From: Mycobacterium sp. IS-3022
Lineage (GTDB): Bacteria > Actinomycetota > Actinomycetes > Mycobacteriales > Mycobacteriaceae
Direction of reading: 5' to 3'
DNA: 64,000 nt
NCBI RefSeq assembly: GCF_001500065.1
Contig: NZ_LQIN01000034.1
Span: 1 to 64,000, forward strand
In this document: one piece after another, positions 8,678-17,556 of the stretch
Numbering within the stretch: the first letter of the stretch is position 1
How the letters are laid out: every line of letters begins with the position of its first letter
The notes under the pieces: generated by a model
What the model was told of the DNA's origin: nothing
The model's database searches: none
What the model saw: only the letters and a program-made list of their open reading frames with translations
Position numbers and translations under genes: made by a program

Positions 8678-9352
8678 CTAGCGGCCGGCGGGCTCCCATG
8701 TCCGCATCGCCGCGTCGAAGCCTTCGTCGTCCAGCGCCCTCACCGGCAGCGGCTCGTTCTCAGCGTGAGAACGCATGCCGTCCAACAGGATACCGACGTA
8801 GCGACGCCACAGATTGGTGTCGACGTGGCCGGCGAACTCACTGACCATTCCGGCCAACAGGCTGATGATCGGCATGTCCGTGGGGGAGATGTCCGAACGG
8901 AGGCGGCCGTCGATCTGCGCTCGCTCGACGAGTCTCGTGGCCACCGGGTGAAGGCGATCTTGTGCCGCTATCACTCGGTCGCCGCCATAGGTCTTGCTGA
9001 AGGCGATTTCGCGCAGACCTCGATCGGTCGCGGTCATCTCGCACATGTGCTCGACGAACCACACGAAGCCCTCCCACGCGTCCTCATGTCGCAGCCCGGC
9101 TTCGGCCAATGCAGTGAGCTGGTCCAAACCGTCGACGAACACCGCCTCGACGAGTTCGTCTTTGGTGGCGAACCGCCGGTACACCGTGCCCACACCCACG
9201 CCGGCGTGGTGCGCGACGTCATTGAGATTGGGCTCCAATCCCTTGGCCGCGAACAACTCCCGGGCGGCTTGCAGGACGCGATTGCGGTTGCGTTCGGCGT
9301 CCTTACGCAGCGGCCGGGGGCCCGGCCGCGACTCGGTCTCACCCGCGTTCAT
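8678..9352 (-). CDS. TetR family repressor, divergent from mmpS-mmpL
   Basis: 224 residues. The helix-turn-helix lies at about residues 20-70 (ARELFAAKGL, NDVAHHAGVGVGTVYRRF), followed by a ligand-binding C-terminal domain. The ATG at 9352 is supported by a -10 box TACACT 7 nt upstream on this strand, so the transcript is probably leaderless. It faces the mmpS-mmpL operon, and the intergenic region contains a perfect 7-bp inverted repeat over the mmpS -35. This organisation parallels Rv0678/MmpS5-MmpL5 logic but with a TetR rather than a MarR protein. Confidence 0.88.
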   Translation of the reverse strand: MNAGETESRPGPRPLRKDAERNRNRVLQAARELFAAKGLEPNLNDVAHHAGVGVGTVYRRFATKDELVEAVFVDGLDQLTALAEAGLRHEDAWEGFVWFVEHMCEMTATDRGLREIAFSKTYGGDRVIAAQDRLHPVATRLVERAQIDGRLRSDISPTDMPIISLLAGMVSEFAGHVDTNLWRRYVGILLDGMRSHAENEPLPVRALDDEGFDAAMRTWEPAGR

Positions 9353-9359
9353 CCGGCCG

Positions 9360-9365
9360 AGTGTA
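9360..9365 (-). promoter_or_regulatory. -10 box of the tetR gene (leaderless type)
   Basis: On the minus strand this reads TACACT, 7 nt before the ATG at 9352. Transcription would begin at or next to the start codon. Confidence 0.55.
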
Positions 9366-9380
9366 ATGCGCAGCACAGTA

Positions 9381-9403
9381 AAGCGGATTGACCTTGTCCG
9401 CTT
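9381..9403. promoter_or_regulatory. Probable TetR operator between tetR and mmpS
   Basis: AAGCGGA, 9 nt, TCCGCTT: perfect 7-bp arms in a 23-bp palindrome. It covers the -35 box (9388-9393) of the mmpS promoter and lies about 20 bp from the tetR -10, so one protein could control both directions. Confidence 0.75.
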
Positions 9404-9416
9404 CGTTCGTTAGCTT
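9388..9416 (+). promoter_or_regulatory. mmpS-mmpL promoter
   Basis: TTGACC at 9388-9393, exactly 17 nt, then TAGCTT at 9411-9416, a good SigA-type promoter. Transcript start expected near 9423, leaving about 115 nt of leader before the mmpS start chosen here. Confidence 0.7.
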
Positions 9417-9537
9417 GTCTGACTAGCACCCCTTCAAGATCGGGGTCGTCACAATGCCGAAAGGCCAGCACTTTGACTGCCGTCGATCGATTCCGCGCCT
9501 TGCCCGTGCCGGCTGGTATGAAGCCGGGGGCACGTCG

Positions 9538-9960
9538 GTGTTGAAGGTGATCATGCGCTTTTGGCTCCCCGTCATGATCGTGGCTGCGGTGTCGGCGGGT
9601 TATCTCGCGGTGTCGCAGCTGCGGACGGTGTTCGGTGCCGAGCCCGTCCTGGTGACGCCGATCGGCGCGGACACCGCGGAGAAGTTCATTCCCAAGGTGG
9701 TGACCTATGAGGTCTTCGGTTCGGGAACCGCCGTGGTCAACTACCTGGATCTTGACGGCAAGCCGGTGCGCGCCGGAACCGTGAATCTGCCGTGGACCCT
9801 GACGTTGGAAACCACGGCGCCATCGGTGGCGCCGAACGTCATCGCCCAAACCGACGGCCAGTCGATTTCCTGCCGGATCACCGTGGACGACGAGGTCAAG
9901 GATGAAAAGACGGCTTCGGGCGTGAACGCCCAGACCTTCTGTTTGGTGAAGTCCGCGTGA
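9538..9960 (+). CDS. mmpS: MmpS family membrane protein
   Basis: 140 residues from the GTG at 9538, the usual MmpS length; GGGG precedes it by about 7 nt. Longer in-frame reading up to an ATG at 9454 would add a 28-residue Arg-rich stretch not typical of the family. One N-terminal membrane segment (RFWLPVMIVAAVSAGYLAV) leads to a periplasmic beta-rich domain with the MmpS signatures VTYEVFGSG and NLPWTLTLETTAPS. MmpS proteins partner MmpL transporters in lipid or siderophore export. The stop overlaps the mmpL GTG by 4 bp. Confidence 0.85.
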   Translation: MLKVIMRFWLPVMIVAAVSAGYLAVSQLRTVFGAEPVLVTPIGADTAEKFIPKVVTYEVFGSGTAVVNYLDLDGKPVRAGTVNLPWTLTLETTAPSVAPNVIAQTDGQSISCRITVDDEVKDEKTASGVNAQTFCLVKSA

Positions 9961-12869
9961 GCGCCCCAGTCGACGACGCGCCGACGGACGCCAACCCGAT
10001 CGCCCGGCCGAAGCGGCCATGGCTTCCGCGGTTGATCCGGCTCTTCGCGCTGCCGATCATCGTGGCCTGGGTAGTCATCATCGGCTTCCTCAACACCGCG
10101 GTGCCCCAGCTGGAAGTGGTGGGCAAGCAGCGCGCGGTCTCGATGAGTCCCCAGGACGCGCCGTCGATGATCGCGATGAAGCGCGTCGGCACCACGTTCG
10201 AGGAGTACGACACCAGCAGCTCGGTGATGGTCGTGCTCGAGGGCGAGGACAAGCTGGGCGCCGAAGCGCTCGAGTTCTACGAACAGATGGTCCGCGATCT
10301 GCGCGCTGACACCGACCACGTGCAGTACGTGCAGGACCTCTGGTCTGACTCGTTCACCGCAGCCGGCGCGCAGAGCGTCGACGGAAAGGCCGCCTACACC
10401 CAGGTGTACATCGCCGGGGACCAGGGCGAGACCTTGGCCAACGAGTCGGTGCGCGCCGTTCGCGACATCGTCGTGAGACACCCGACGCCGCCGGGTGTCG
10501 AGGTGTACGTGACCGGTGCGGCAGCCACGACGACGGATCAGAACGCCGTCGGCGACAAGAGCATGCGGACGATCGAATTGCTCACCTTCGGCGTCATCGT
10601 CGTCATGCTGTTGGTGATCTACCGGTCCATCGCCACGACGCTGGTGCTGCTCAGCATGCTCGCAATGGGATTGCTCGGCGCACGCGGGTTGATCTCTTTT
10701 TTGGGCTACCACAGCGTCTTCGGCCTGACGACCTTCGCGACCAACCTGGTGGTCACCTTGACCATCGCCACGGCCGTCGACTACGGAATCTTTCTGGTCG
10801 GCCGATACCAGGAGGCGCGCCGGTCCGGTGAGGACCGAGAATCGGCGTACTACACGATGTTTCACGGGACCGCCCACGTCGTGGCGGCGTCCGGGTTGAC
10901 CATCGCGGGAGCTACCTTCTGCTTGAACTTCACCCGGTTGCCGTACTTCGAGAGCATGGGCTCCCCGATGGCCGTGGCGATGGTGTTCGGCATCGTGGTG
11001 GCCTTGACGTTCGGTCCGGCGCTGATCTCGGTGGTCAGTCGGTTCGGCAACGTGCTGGAGCCCAGGGCCAAGTCGTCAACCCGGGCGTGGCGTCGGATCG
11101 GCACCTCGACCGTTCGCTGGCCGGGTGCGTGCGTGGTGATCGCCCTCGCGGCATGTCTGGTCGGCCTGCTGGCTTTGCCCGGCTACCACACGACCTACAA
11201 CGACCGGCTGTTTCTGCCCGACGACATCTCGGCCAATGTCGGTTACGCGGCCGCGACCCGGCATTTCTCCGAGGCCAGGATGAACCCCGATGTGCTGATG
11301 GTCGAAACCGACCGTGATCTGCGAAATCCCGCGGGGTTCCTGGTGATCGACAAAATCGCGAAGGCCTTGTCGAGGGTCGAGGGAATCGCCCAGGTGCAGG
11401 CGATCACTCGGCCCGACGGCAAGCCGATCGAACACACGACGATCCCGTACATGATCGGCCAGCAAGGCGTCGGCCAGCTCATGTCCAACGACTATCAACA
11501 GGGCGTCATCGACAACATCATGGCCCAGGCCGACGAGATGCAGCACACCATCGACTCGATGGAGAAGATGAACTCGATCACCCGGGAGTTGTCGGTGGTG
11601 TCGCGGAGTATGGCCGACAAGATGGGCGACACTTCCCTGACCCTGCAGGAAGTGCGCGACAACCTGGCCAACTTCGATGACTTCTTCCGGCCCATGCGGA
11701 ACTACTTCTATTGGGAGCCACACTGTTTCAATATCCCGGTCTGCTGGTCGCTGCGTTCGATCTTCGACACCCTCGACGGCATGTCGACCATGTCCGACGA
11801 TTTCCAGGACATGGTTCCTGACATCAACCGGATGGCTGATCTGACGCTGGAGATGACCGCGGTGATGCCGGGGATGATCCAGTCGATGAAGAACCAGCGC
11901 CAGATGATGCTGAACCAGTATCAGGTTCAGAAGGCGCAGCAGGACCAGACCATGGAACAGCAGGAAGACAGCGCGGCGATGGGCGAGGCGTTCGATGAAG
12001 CCCTCAACGATGACTCTTTCTACGTTCCGCCGGAAGCGTTCACCAACGCCGACTTCATCCGCGGCATGGACTTGATGATGTCGCCCGACGGGCATGCCGT
12101 CCGGTTCACCATCATTCACCAGGGTGATCCGCTGACCGAGGAGGGCATCTCCCGCATCGAACCACTGAAAAAGGCTGCGGCTGCGGCGATCAAGGGCACA
12201 CCGCTGGAAGGTTCGTTGGTCTACGTCGGCGGCGCCGCGGCGATGTTCGACGATATGCAGCAGGGTGCCGATTACGACTTGCTCATCGCGGTCACAGCGG
12301 CGCTGCTGTTGATCCTCGTCATCATGATGGTCATCACCCGAGCGTTGGTCGCGGCCCTGGTCATCGTCGGAACCGTGGCGTTGAGCCTGGGCACCGCTTT
12401 CGGGATGTCGGTGGTGCTCTGGCAACACATCATCGGAATTCCGTTGCACTGGATGGTGCTTCCGATGGGGATCATCGTGCTGGTGGCAGTAGGCGCGGAT
12501 TACAACCTGCTTCTGGTGTCGAGAATGAAAGAGGAAGTCCGCGCCGGACTGCGCACCGGCACCATCCGGGCCATGGCCGGTAGCGGCCCCGTGGTCACCG
12601 CCGCCGGCCTGGTGTTCGCCTTCACCATGGCGACGATGGCAGTCAGCGATCTGATCGTCATCGGGCAGGTAGGCACCACGATCGCGTTGGGCTTGATCTT
12701 CGACACCTTCGTGATCAGGGGACTGATGACACCGGCGGTGGCCACCCTGCTCGGACGATGGTTCTGGTGGCCCCTGCAGGTGCGTCAACGCCCGCGCCCG
12801 GCGCCGTGGCCCAAGCCGATCCAGCGCGATCCGCAGGACACTGCTGGGCTGATCGTCGACGCCCATTAG
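9957..12869 (+). CDS. mmpL: MmpL family RND transporter
   Basis: 970 residues, full length. About 12 membrane segments are arranged as two RND halves: one segment, a periplasmic porter domain, five segments, repeated. The proton-relay Asp-Tyr pairs are visible in TAVDYGIFLVGRY (first half) and VGADYNLLLVSR (second half). A long Met/Gln-rich coiled-coil stretch (about residues 500-680, for example EKMNSITREL, KAQQDQTMEQQ) sits in the second periplasmic loop. MmpLs of this size with MmpS partners export siderophores, glycolipids or drugs; the cargo cannot be assigned. The gene pair is absent at this place in M. tuberculosis. Confidence 0.93.
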   Translation: MSAPVDDAPTDANPIARPKRPWLPRLIRLFALPIIVAWVVIIGFLNTAVPQLEVVGKQRAVSMSPQDAPSMIAMKRVGTTFEEYDTSSSVMVVLEGEDKLGAEALEFYEQMVRDLRADTDHVQYVQDLWSDSFTAAGAQSVDGKAAYTQVYIAGDQGETLANESVRAVRDIVVRHPTPPGVEVYVTGAAATTTDQNAVGDKSMRTIELLTFGVIVVMLLVIYRSIATTLVLLSMLAMGLLGARGLISFLGYHSVFGLTTFATNLVVTLTIATAVDYGIFLVGRYQEARRSGEDRESAYYTMFHGTAHVVAASGLTIAGATFCLNFTRLPYFESMGSPMAVAMVFGIVVALTFGPALISVVSRFGNVLEPRAKSSTRAWRRIGTSTVRWPGACVVIALAACLVGLLALPGYHTTYNDRLFLPDDISANVGYAAATRHFSEARMNPDVLMVETDRDLRNPAGFLVIDKIAKALSRVEGIAQVQAITRPDGKPIEHTTIPYMIGQQGVGQLMSNDYQQGVIDNIMAQADEMQHTIDSMEKMNSITRELSVVSRSMADKMGDTSLTLQEVRDNLANFDDFFRPMRNYFYWEPHCFNIPVCWSLRSIFDTLDGMSTMSDDFQDMVPDINRMADLTLEMTAVMPGMIQSMKNQRQMMLNQYQVQKAQQDQTMEQQEDSAAMGEAFDEALNDDSFYVPPEAFTNADFIRGMDLMMSPDGHAVRFTIIHQGDPLTEEGISRIEPLKKAAAAAIKGTPLEGSLVYVGGAAAMFDDMQQGADYDLLIAVTAALLLILVIMMVITRALVAALVIVGTVALSLGTAFGMSVVLWQHIIGIPLHWMVLPMGIIVLVAVGADYNLLLVSRMKEEVRAGLRTGTIRAMAGSGPVVTAAGLVFAFTMATMAVSDLIVIGQVGTTIALGLIFDTFVIRGLMTPAVATLLGRWFWWPLQVRQRPRPAPWPKPIQRDPQDTAGLIVDAH

Positions 12870-12878
12870 TGTGGGGGC

Positions 12879-14273
12879 GTGACCCACTATGACGTCGTCG
12901 TTCTCGGAGCAGGCCCCGGCGGATACGTCGCGGCCATTCGCGCCGCCCAGCTCGGACTGAACACCGCCATCGTCGAACCCAAGTACTGGGGCGGCGTCTG
13001 CCTAAACGTCGGCTGCATTCCGTCGAAGGCGCTGCTGCGCAACGCCGAACTCGCGCACATCTTCACCAAGGAGGCCAAGCAGTTCGGCATCAGCGGGGAG
13101 GCGACGTTCGACTATGGCGTGGCATTCGATCGCAGCCGCAAGGTCGCCGAGGGCCGGGTCGCAGGTGTGCACTACCTGATGAAGAAGAACAAGATCACCG
13201 AGATCCACGGGTACGGCAAGTTCAAGGACGACCACACGCTCGAAGTCGACCTGAACGAGGGCGACACCGAGATCGTCGAGTTCGACAACATCATCATCGC
13301 CACCGGCAGCAGCACCCGCCTGGTGCCCGGCACGTCGCTGTCGGAGAACGTGGTCACCTACGAAGAGCTCATCATGACGCGCGAGCTGCCGAAGTCGATC
13401 GTCATCGCCGGCGCCGGCGCGATCGGCATGGAGTTCGGCTACGTGCTGAAGAACTACGGCGTCGACGTGACGGTCGTCGAGTTCCTGCCCCGCGCGCTGC
13501 CCAACGAGGACGCCGAGGTTTCCAAGGAGATCGAGAAGCAGTTCAAGAAGCTCGGGGTCAAAGTCCTCACCGGCACCAAGGTGGAGTCGATCGACGACAG
13601 CGGCGGTGACGTCACCGTCACGGTCAGCAAGGACGGCGACTCGCAAGAGATCAAGGCCGAAAAGGTGCTGCAGGCAATCGGTTTCGCGCCGAACATCGAG
13701 GGCTACGGGTTGGACAACACCGGCGTCACCGTGACTGAGCGCAAGGCCATCGGTATCGACGACTACATGCGCACCAACGTGCCGCACATCTACGCGATCG
13801 GTGACGTCACCGGCAAACTGCAGCTGGCGCACGTCGCCGAGGCCCAGGGCGTCGTCGCCGCCGAAACCATCGCCGGGGCCGAAACCCTGCCGCTGGGGGA
13901 CTACCGGATGCTGCCGCGTGCGACGTTCTGTCAACCGCAGGTCGCCAGCTTCGGCCTCACCGAGGAGCAGGCCCGCGACGAGGGATACGACGTCAAGGTC
14001 GCGAAGTTCCCGTTCACCGCGAACGCCAAGGCGCACGGCGCCGGCGACCCCAGCGGCTTCGTCAAGCTGATCGCGGACGGCAAGTACGGCGAGTTGATCG
14101 GCGGCCATCTGATCGGCCACGACGTCTCCGAACTGCTGCCGGAGCTGACCCTGGCGCAGAAGTGGGACCTGACCGCGACCGAGTTGGCCCGCAACGTGCA
14201 CACGCACCCGACCATGTCCGAGGCCCTGCAGGAGTGCTTCCACGGGCTGCTCGGCCACATGATCAACTTTTGA
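12879..14273 (+). CDS. lpdC: Dihydrolipoyl dehydrogenase
   Basis: 464 residues. The FAD-binding motif GAGPGGYVAA is at the N-terminus, the redox-active disulfide is Cys41/Cys46 in GGVCLNVGCIPSK, the NAD motif is GAGAIGMEFG, and the C-terminal active-site motif is HTHPTMSEA. It is E3 of the pyruvate/2-oxo acid dehydrogenase and peroxynitrite reductase complexes in mycobacteria (Rv0462 equivalent). The GTG start lies 9 nt after mmpL, preceded by GTGGGGG. A downstream small membrane gene overlaps its stop. Confidence 0.96.
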   Translation: MTHYDVVVLGAGPGGYVAAIRAAQLGLNTAIVEPKYWGGVCLNVGCIPSKALLRNAELAHIFTKEAKQFGISGEATFDYGVAFDRSRKVAEGRVAGVHYLMKKNKITEIHGYGKFKDDHTLEVDLNEGDTEIVEFDNIIIATGSSTRLVPGTSLSENVVTYEELIMTRELPKSIVIAGAGAIGMEFGYVLKNYGVDVTVVEFLPRALPNEDAEVSKEIEKQFKKLGVKVLTGTKVESIDDSGGDVTVTVSKDGDSQEIKAEKVLQAIGFAPNIEGYGLDNTGVTVTERKAIGIDDYMRTNVPHIYAIGDVTGKLQLAHVAEAQGVVAAETIAGAETLPLGDYRMLPRATFCQPQVASFGLTEEQARDEGYDVKVAKFPFTANAKAHGAGDPSGFVKLIADGKYGELIGGHLIGHDVSELLPELTLAQKWDLTATELARNVHTHPTMSEALQECFHGLLGHMINF

Positions 14274-14539
14274 GAGCGATTTGGGTCGCCGGCATCGGCG
14301 GACTGGTGGTCGGCCACGTCCTGTGGCTGGCCGGTATTTCGCTTGCCACCGCCACGTCGGACGTCAGCACGTGGGTGCTCGTCGTGGCCGCGGTGTCGTT
14401 CGTCGGCGGCGCGGTGGCCGCGTGGCTGGGGCGGCGATCCTATGAGCGCAAGAGCGAAGTGTGGGCTGCGTTCCTGTGGGGGCTGCCCGTCTCACCGGTG
14501 CTGCTGTCGCTGATCGTGCTCGGCATCACCTACCTCTAG
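14270..14539 (+). CDS. Small membrane protein (Rv0463-like)
   Basis: 89 residues read from a TTG overlapping the lpdC stop (TTGA). Three hydrophobic segments: IWVAGIGGLVVGHVLWLAGI, WVLVVAAVSFVGGAVAAWLG and GLPVSPVLLSLIVLGITYL. It matches the position and type of Rv0463. The start codon is rare but no other in-frame start precedes the first membrane segment outside lpdC. Function unknown. Confidence 0.7.
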   Translation: MRAIWVAGIGGLVVGHVLWLAGISLATATSDVSTWVLVVAAVSFVGGAVAAWLGRRSYERKSEVWAAFLWGLPVSPVLLSLIVLGITYL

Positions 14540-14575
14540 CGGATTTTCCGCACGAGCGTGGATGCAGCGCGGCGG

Positions 14576-15127
14576 TCAGTCCGGAAAGTCCAGCGGCACT
14601 TTCAAAGTGGTGATGGTGGCGGCCAGCCCGTCGTACTGGGCGGCGAGCATGCAGAACTCGATCAGCTGTGCTCTGGTGAGGTGTCTGGCGAGCACCGCCC
14701 AAGTCTCTGCCGAGACGCCCCGGGTGACGACGAACTCGTCGGTGGCGGTGATCAACGCACGCTGACGGTCGGTCAGCCCCTCGGCGTCGGGCCCCTCGAA
14801 GATCTTCTTCTGCAGGTCCGGGCCGATGCCGCGGGTGCGGGCCAGCCGGCGATGCTGCTGCAGTTCGTATTCGCAGTCGCGCAGATGCCCGACGCGCAGG
14901 ATCACGGTCTCGGCGTCGCGCACCGGCAGCTTGCTCAACAGGCCCAGCAGCATCCCGCTGTAGGGCAGCCACGCCAGGAACAGAAGCCGGTGCTGGCCAA
15001 GCACATTGAACAGGCTGAACCGGGGCGCACGAATGGCGCGCGCGCCGAGCTTGGCGATTGCCCAGTTGAGGGGGCCGAGTTCTTTGATACCACCGGGCGC
15101 GATGCGTGCCGACTCGAGTTCGCTCAC
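14576..15127 (-). CDS. AhpD-like / carboxymuconolactone decarboxylase family protein
   Basis: 183 residues, GTG start at 15127 (another GTG directly upstream). The family signature lies in GHLRDCEYELQQHRRLA, with a single Cys and the following His; the CxxC of true AhpD is absent, so alkylhydroperoxidase activity is doubtful. It lies 10 nt after ramB on the same strand (Rv0464c equivalent) and is probably cotranscribed with it. Its 3' end converges on the small membrane gene. Confidence 0.8.
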   Translation of the reverse strand: MSELESARIAPGGIKELGPLNWAIAKLGARAIRAPRFSLFNVLGQHRLLFLAWLPYSGMLLGLLSKLPVRDAETVILRVGHLRDCEYELQQHRRLARTRGIGPDLQKKIFEGPDAEGLTDRQRALITATDEFVVTRGVSAETWAVLARHLTRAQLIEFCMLAAQYDGLAATITTLKVPLDFPD

Positions 15128-15137
15128 CACAGCGAGT

Positions 15138-16565
15138 TTAGGGCTGCTTGACCAGATAGGGCGAGACCGTGCTGCGGTGCTCGTCGATGTCGAGTGCGCG
15201 CCCGAGTGCGGGGAAGGCGCGTTGCGGGCAGTTGTCTCGCTCGCAGACCCGGCAGCCCGCGCCGATCGGCGTCGCAACCTCGCCGGAGAGGTCGAGTCCC
15301 TCCGAATAGACCAGCCGGTGCGCATGCCGCAGCTCGCAGCCCAGCCCGATCGCGAACGTCTTACTCGGCTGACCGTAGCGCTGCGCGCGGCGTTCGACCG
15401 TGCGCGCCACCCACATGTAGTTGCGGCCGTCGGGCATCTGTGCCACCTGCACCAGGATCTTGCCGGGGTAGGCGAACGTCTCGTAGACGTTCCACAGCGG
15501 ACAGGTGCCACCGCTGGACGAGAAGTGAAAACCGGTGGCGGACTGACGTTTCGACATGTTGCCCGCACGGTCGACGCGGACGAATGACAGCGGCACCCCG
15601 CGCATCGAAGGCCGCTGCAGCGTCGAAAGCCGATGCGCGATGGTCTCATAGCTGACCGAGTAGAACGCCGAGAGCCGCTCGACGTCGTAGCGGAAGTTCT
15701 CGGCGACGTCGTGAAACTGCGCGTAGGGCAACACCATTGCGGCTGCGAAGTAGTTGGCCAAGCCCAGTCGCGCCAACCGCGTCGACTCCTCGCTGGTGAA
15801 CTTCCCTTCCTCGACGAGCTTGTCGATGAGGTCGCCGAATTCGAGATACCCCAACTCGGTGGCCATCTTGAACACCGTCTGCCCCGACGACAGGTGGTTG
15901 TTGATCTCCAGCGTCTTCGTCGCCGGGTCGTATCGGTGCAGGACCGTCTCGCCGAGGTCGGTGCGGCGCGAGATGCGGACGCCGTGCACCATCGTCAGCC
16001 GGTCCGACAGCTGGCGGGCCAGCTCGGAGCGCTGCATCCGCATCCGGATGGTGAGGTCCTCGGCGGCGGTGTCGAGCTCGTGCAGGTAGTTCTGCCGCTC
16101 GTAGAAGTAGTCGCGCACTTCCTCATGCGGCATCGTGATCGACCCCGACCCCGAGCTGAAACCGCTGCCGACGGAGAACCGGTCCTCGGTGGCCGCCGCC
16201 AACTGCGTGGTCGCCAACTGATAGCGGCGGTGCAGGGCGACGATCGCGCGGGCCACGTTGGGGTGTGCGGCCACCAAATCTGCGATCTCGCCCAGGTCGA
16301 CGTCGATGTCGAGGTCCCGGTCCAGCGTGACCTCGCGCAACTCCGCGACCAGCCGGGTGTCGTCCTGTGAGGCGAAGAACGTGGCGTCGACGCCGAACAC
16401 CTCGGTGATGCGCAGCAGCACCGCCACGGTCAGCGGCCGCACGTCGTGCTCGATCTGGTTGAGGTAGCTCGGCGAGATGTCCAGCATCTGCGCCAGGGCG
16501 GCCTGACTGAATCCGCGCTCGCTGCGAAGTTGTCGAACGCGGGCGCCGACGAACGTTTTCGCCAC
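15138..16565 (-). CDS. ramB: RamB-type regulator of acetate/glyoxylate metabolism
   Basis: 475 residues. An XRE helix-turn-helix occupies residues 6-60 (QAALAQMLDISPSYLNQIEHDVRPL). A central ImmA/IrrE-like DUF955 region (LSSGQTVFKMATELGYLEFGDLIDK) and a C-terminal short-chain fatty acyl regulator domain with several Cys (CRVCERDNCPQRAF) follow. RamB represses icl in corynebacteria and mycobacteria (Rv0465c equivalent). The GTG start has a -10 box 7 nt upstream, so it is probably leaderless. Two TTTGCAA-type sites lie before icl and a single TTTGCA lies at its own promoter. Confidence 0.92.
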   Translation of the reverse strand: MAKTFVGARVRQLRSERGFSQAALAQMLDISPSYLNQIEHDVRPLTVAVLLRITEVFGVDATFFASQDDTRLVAELREVTLDRDLDIDVDLGEIADLVAAHPNVARAIVALHRRYQLATTQLAAATEDRFSVGSGFSSGSGSITMPHEEVRDYFYERQNYLHELDTAAEDLTIRMRMQRSELARQLSDRLTMVHGVRISRRTDLGETVLHRYDPATKTLEINNHLSSGQTVFKMATELGYLEFGDLIDKLVEEGKFTSEESTRLARLGLANYFAAAMVLPYAQFHDVAENFRYDVERLSAFYSVSYETIAHRLSTLQRPSMRGVPLSFVRVDRAGNMSKRQSATGFHFSSSGGTCPLWNVYETFAYPGKILVQVAQMPDGRNYMWVARTVERRAQRYGQPSKTFAIGLGCELRHAHRLVYSEGLDLSGEVATPIGAGCRVCERDNCPQRAFPALGRALDIDEHRSTVSPYLVKQP

Positions 16566-16572
16566 GTCAACC

Positions 16573-16578
16573 AGCGTA
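16573..16578 (-). promoter_or_regulatory. -10 box of ramB, leaderless type, with adjacent TTTGCA
   Basis: Minus-strand TACGCT ends 7 nt before the GTG of ramB. About 7 bp further upstream the minus strand reads CCTTTGCACC (16585-16594), a single RamB-like half site, consistent with autoregulation. Confidence 0.5.
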
Positions 16579-16642
16579 GCAACGGTGCAAAGGTGGTCTT
16601 CGCATTGTTGGCAGATCGGGTGCTGTGGCAGGATCGGCCTTC

Positions 16643-17467
16643 GTGAGCACCAAGCTTGGCCCCGGGGTTGGGCAGGGCCTGGCGAAGGCCATGATGCCCG
16701 TCCCTGACCCGCACCCCGATGTGTTCGACATCGAATGGCCGCTGCGGGTCGCCGACGTGGATCGGCAGGGCCGGCTCAAGTTCGACGCCGCCACGCGTCA
16801 CATCCAGGACATCGGTTCGGACCAGTTGCGTGAGATGGGCTTTCAGGAGACCCACCCGTTGTGGATCGTGCGCCGCACGATGATCGACATGATCCGCCCG
16901 ATCGAGTTCCAAGACATGCTCCGGCTGCGCCGCTGGTGTTCGGGCACGTCGAACCGGTGGTGCGAGATGAGGGTCCGCATCGATGGGCGCAAAGGCGGGC
17001 TCATCGAATCCGAGGCGTTCTGGATCAACATCAACCGAGAGACGCAGGGGCCGGCGCGCATCTCCGATGACTTCCTCGAGGGCCTGCGGCGCACGACGGA
17101 CGTCGACCGGCTGCGGTGGAAGGCGTACCTGTCGGCGGGCAGCCGCGAGGACGCCGACGAGATCAGCGACTACCCGATCCGGGTCAGCGACATCGACATC
17201 TTCGACCACATGAACAACTCGGTCTACTGGTCGGTCGTCGAGGACTACCTTCACCATCACCCCGAGCGCACGGGTTATCCGCTGCGGGTGACGATCGAGC
17301 ACGATGCGGCCGTCGCGCTGGGCGACAAGATGGAGATCCTCAGCCACGTCCACCCACCCGGGTCGACGGATCAATTCGGTCCGGAGCTGGCCGACCGCAC
17401 TGTTACAACGCTCACATACGCGGTCGGCGAAGAGGCCAAAGCGGTTGCCTGCATCTTCACTCTCTGA
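16643..17467 (+). CDS. Acyl-ACP thioesterase (FatA/FatB-type, double hotdog)
   Basis: 274 residues from the GTG at 16643; AGGATC lies about 9 nt upstream. Two hotdog domains are visible: the first with WPLRVADVDRQGRLKFDAATRHIQD, the second with YPIRVSDIDIFDHMNNSVYWSVVEDYL, where Asp/Asn/His catalytic positions fall. It corresponds to Rv0466, between ramB and icl. It should hydrolyse acyl-ACP to free fatty acid, which fits the neighbouring fatty-acid and glyoxylate genes. Confidence 0.85.
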   Translation: MSTKLGPGVGQGLAKAMMPVPDPHPDVFDIEWPLRVADVDRQGRLKFDAATRHIQDIGSDQLREMGFQETHPLWIVRRTMIDMIRPIEFQDMLRLRRWCSGTSNRWCEMRVRIDGRKGGLIESEAFWININRETQGPARISDDFLEGLRRTTDVDRLRWKAYLSAGSREDADEISDYPIRVSDIDIFDHMNNSVYWSVVEDYLHHHPERTGYPLRVTIEHDAAVALGDKMEILSHVHPPGSTDQFGPELADRTVTTLTYAVGEEAKAVACIFTL

Positions 17468-17482
17468 CAAGCAATGGGTTAA

Positions 17483-17498
17483 CAGTACGGGCGTACTG
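17483..17498. promoter_or_regulatory. Perfect palindrome after the thioesterase gene
   Basis: CAGTACG-GG-CGTACTG: 7-bp arms, 2-nt centre, 15 bp after the thioesterase stop and 237 bp before icl. The 2-nt centre is too short for an RNA hairpin loop, so a protein-binding site is likelier than a terminator. Confidence 0.45.
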
Positions 17499-17556
17499 AC
17501 CTGCGGAAATCCACTACTCGCCGGTAACTTCTGAACCGGTTAAGGCAACGACTGCC

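Noticed and set aside
9454..9537. Extended N-terminus of MmpS from the ATG at 9454
   Set aside because: Adds an Arg-rich, non-membrane segment before the anchor; the family starts just before the membrane helix. Kept only as an alternative.
11076..12887. 603-residue open frame antisense to mmpL
   Set aside because: Long antisense frames are expected at this GC content; the His/Arg/Asp-rich product has no domain, and mmpL is unmistakable on the other strand.
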